Positions 11,782-12,410 of a DNA stretch of 12,410 nt are shown one piece after another; position 1 is the first letter of the stretch, and each line of letters begins with the position of its first letter. Both the position numbers and the translations under genes were made by a program. Source of the DNA: CAZVJU01 sp964627195 (GTDB lineage: Bacteria; Patescibacteriota; Microgenomatia; UBA8517); the NCBI GenBank assembly GCA_964627195.1, contig CAZVJU010000033.1, positions 1-12,410 on the forward strand. Reading direction: 5' to 3'. Under the pieces are notes generated by a model, which worked only from the letters and a program-made list of their open reading frames with translations, was not told the origin of the DNA and did not search any database.

Positions 11782-11813
11782 GCAAAGCTTGGCCAAGGAG
11801 TACCTTGGTAAGC
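11777..11813 (+). repeat. Hairpin element, copy 2, at the 3' end of the DsbA-like gene
   Basis: The 37 bases read TATAAGCAAAGCTTGG, stem CCAAGG, loop AGTA, stem CCTTGG, then TAAGC. The flanks match copy 1 but the inner stem differs on both arms so that pairing is kept. The gene's TAA stop (11779-11781) is in its left flank. Confidence 0.8.
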
Positions 11814-11823
11814 AAAGCTTGGC
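11809..11823 (+). repeat. Truncated third copy of the hairpin element flank
   Basis: TAAGCAAAGCTTGGC repeats the left flank of copy 2 with a 30-base offset, and AGTACCTT also recurs (11770-11777 and 11799-11806). This looks like a slipped partial tandem duplication. Confidence 0.65.
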
Positions 11824-11850
11824 AAAATTTTAAAGTGCTTCTAAAATTTT
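11824..11850. terminator. A/T stem-loop between convergent genes
   Basis: AAAATTTTA (11824-11832) and TAAAATTTT (11842-11850) are perfect inverted repeats around a 9-base loop, overlapping the end of the - strand gene. The all-A/T stem makes it a weak bidirectional terminator candidate. Confidence 0.35.
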
Positions 11851-12360
11851 ATAGGCAATAACTGCCGCAGACCCCCAGACGTTAAACGATTTGTTGATGC
11901 CAAACATTGGTAACTCTACTATAACATCGGCTTGGTCTAACACTTCGGGGTTAATCCCTCCTGTTTCTTTGCCGACGACGATAGCACAGGGAAATTTTAC
12001 CTTGGTAGCTAGCAGCTTGTAGCTGGTAGCATGGGGGTTTTGTTCCACGGCGATAATTTGTACTCCTGCTTTTTTGAGTTTTTTACTAGTTTCTAGAGCT
12101 GATTCAGTTTTTTCCCAGGGTACCCAATTTTCAGTTCCTACAGCTGCTTTGTGGATTCTTGAGGATGGGGGGTACTCCATTTCCCCGCATAAATATATTT
12201 TCTCAACTGCAATTGCGTCAGCCAGCCTAAAAAGAGATCCAATGTTATAGGTATCAATAATTTCATCAAGAACAAGATATATTGGGTTTCTTTTGATTTT
12301 TTTTAACTCATCTACCGTCGGCTCGGATTTTCTTAATTGTTTTGAATTGAGTTTGATCAT
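11830..12360 (-). CDS. SpoU/TrmH-family RNA 2'-O-methyltransferase
   Basis: A 176-residue protein from the ATG at 12360. An upstream in-frame ATG at 12378 overlaps the putative -10 (TACAAT) and was not chosen. The SPOUT fold is clear: motif 1 around NIGSLFRLADAIAVEKIYLCG with the catalytic-type Arg, motif 2 VVGKETGGINPEVLDQAD, and motif 3 ELPMFGINKSFNVWGSAAVIAY, which together form the SAM-binding knot. It methylates the ribose 2'-OH of a tRNA or rRNA position that cannot be named from sequence. Motif 2 has Lys where many members have Asn (GNE), and motif 3 reads SFNVW where SLNVS is usual. Residues encoded by 12001-12033 (HATSYKLLATK) lie in reiterated GTAGCT-like DNA. The gene converges on the DsbA-like gene and probably has its own leaderless promoter. 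Confidence 0.92.
   Translation of the reverse strand: MIKLNSKQLRKSEPTVDELKKIKRNPIYLVLDEIIDTYNIGSLFRLADAIAVEKIYLCGEMEYPPSSRIHKAAVGTENWVPWEKTESALETSKKLKKAGVQIIAVEQNPHATSYKLLATKVKFPCAIVVGKETGGINPEVLDQADVIVELPMFGINKSFNVWGSAAVIAYKILEAL
12001..12033 (-). repeat. Reiterated AGCT-rich stretch in the methyltransferase gene
   Basis: The stretch is made of overlapping GGTAGC/AGCT units on the + strand (TTGGTAGCTAGCAGCTTG, then TAGCTGGTAGC), read in frame as HATSYKLLATK. It begins with TACCTTGGTA, shared with the element at 11801-11810. It looks repeat-derived, but the protein is not clearly longer than relatives here. Confidence 0.35.
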
Positions 12361-12368
12361 TAATCGAT

Positions 12369-12374
12369 ATTGTA
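12369..12374 (-). promoter_or_regulatory. -10 box of the methyltransferase gene
   Basis: TACAAT on the - strand ends 8 bp before the ATG at 12360, the same layout as at 2038 and 9132. No Shine-Dalgarno precedes the ATG. The -35 region near the window edge is weak. Confidence 0.45.
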
Positions 12375-12410
12375 GCATTGGGAAGCTAAAAATGATAAAA
12401 TTACTCGCTG

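Noticed and set aside
1..12410. tRNA, rRNA, CRISPR array, transposase or riboswitch
   Set aside because: No cloverleaf, no regularly spaced direct repeats, no transposase motif and no recognisable riboswitch core were seen. The repeats present are short hairpin elements, not CRISPR units.

Overview
The window looks like a piece of a Patescibacteria (CPR) genome, probably Microgenomates-like. The evidence is moderately AT-rich DNA with standard stop codons (TGA is a stop, so the Gly recoding of Gracilibacteria is excluded), compact gene packing, CxxC-x17-CxxC zinc-ribbon proteins, several leaderless-looking promoters, and short palindromic elements sitting in frame inside genes. The lineage is an inference from style; no marker gene is present to prove it.

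Layout. (1) 1-606: two divergent genes for small proteins carrying the same CxxC-x17-CxxC zinc ribbon, separated by a 54-bp region with back-to-back extended -10 promoters. (2) 608-1216: a membrane-anchored protein of unknown function. (3) 1219-8232: a copper-handling locus, all on the + strand. It holds a Met-rich exported SHOCT protein, an OmpR-family response regulator and its sensor kinase, small DUF2933-like and DUF5676-like membrane proteins, a SRPBCC-fold protein, a YHS metal-binding protein, a membrane-tethered cupredoxin and a CopA-type Cu+ ATPase. (4) 8229-9001: a small unknown protein on the - strand and a hicB-hicA toxin-antitoxin pair. (5) 9132-11781: a thiol-redox cluster of thioredoxin, a low-complexity acidic protein, thioredoxin reductase and a membrane-anchored DsbA-like oxidoreductase. 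(6) 11830-12360: a SpoU-family RNA 2'-O-methyltransferase on the - strand.

How it works together (inference). The kinase has an extracytoplasmic loop with a Cys-Cys-Met motif and probably senses copper. Its regulator probably binds 11-bp-phased CTTCAT-type direct repeats found upstream of its own gene (1998-2019) and at the head of the DUF2933-to-copA gene train (4111-4143). The train supplies membrane and surface copper binders plus the export pump.

The most unusual signal is a set of short hairpin-forming elements inside coding sequences, kept in frame. They appear in the SHOCT linker, the YHS domain (a clean 14-residue interruption), several CopA loops and the DsbA-like gene. In the last case a second copy with a different but compensated stem lies at the 3' end of the same gene. 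A second theme is that most genes starting a transcription unit have a -10 box 7-9 bp before the ATG (leaderless), while genes inside operons use Shine-Dalgarno sites.
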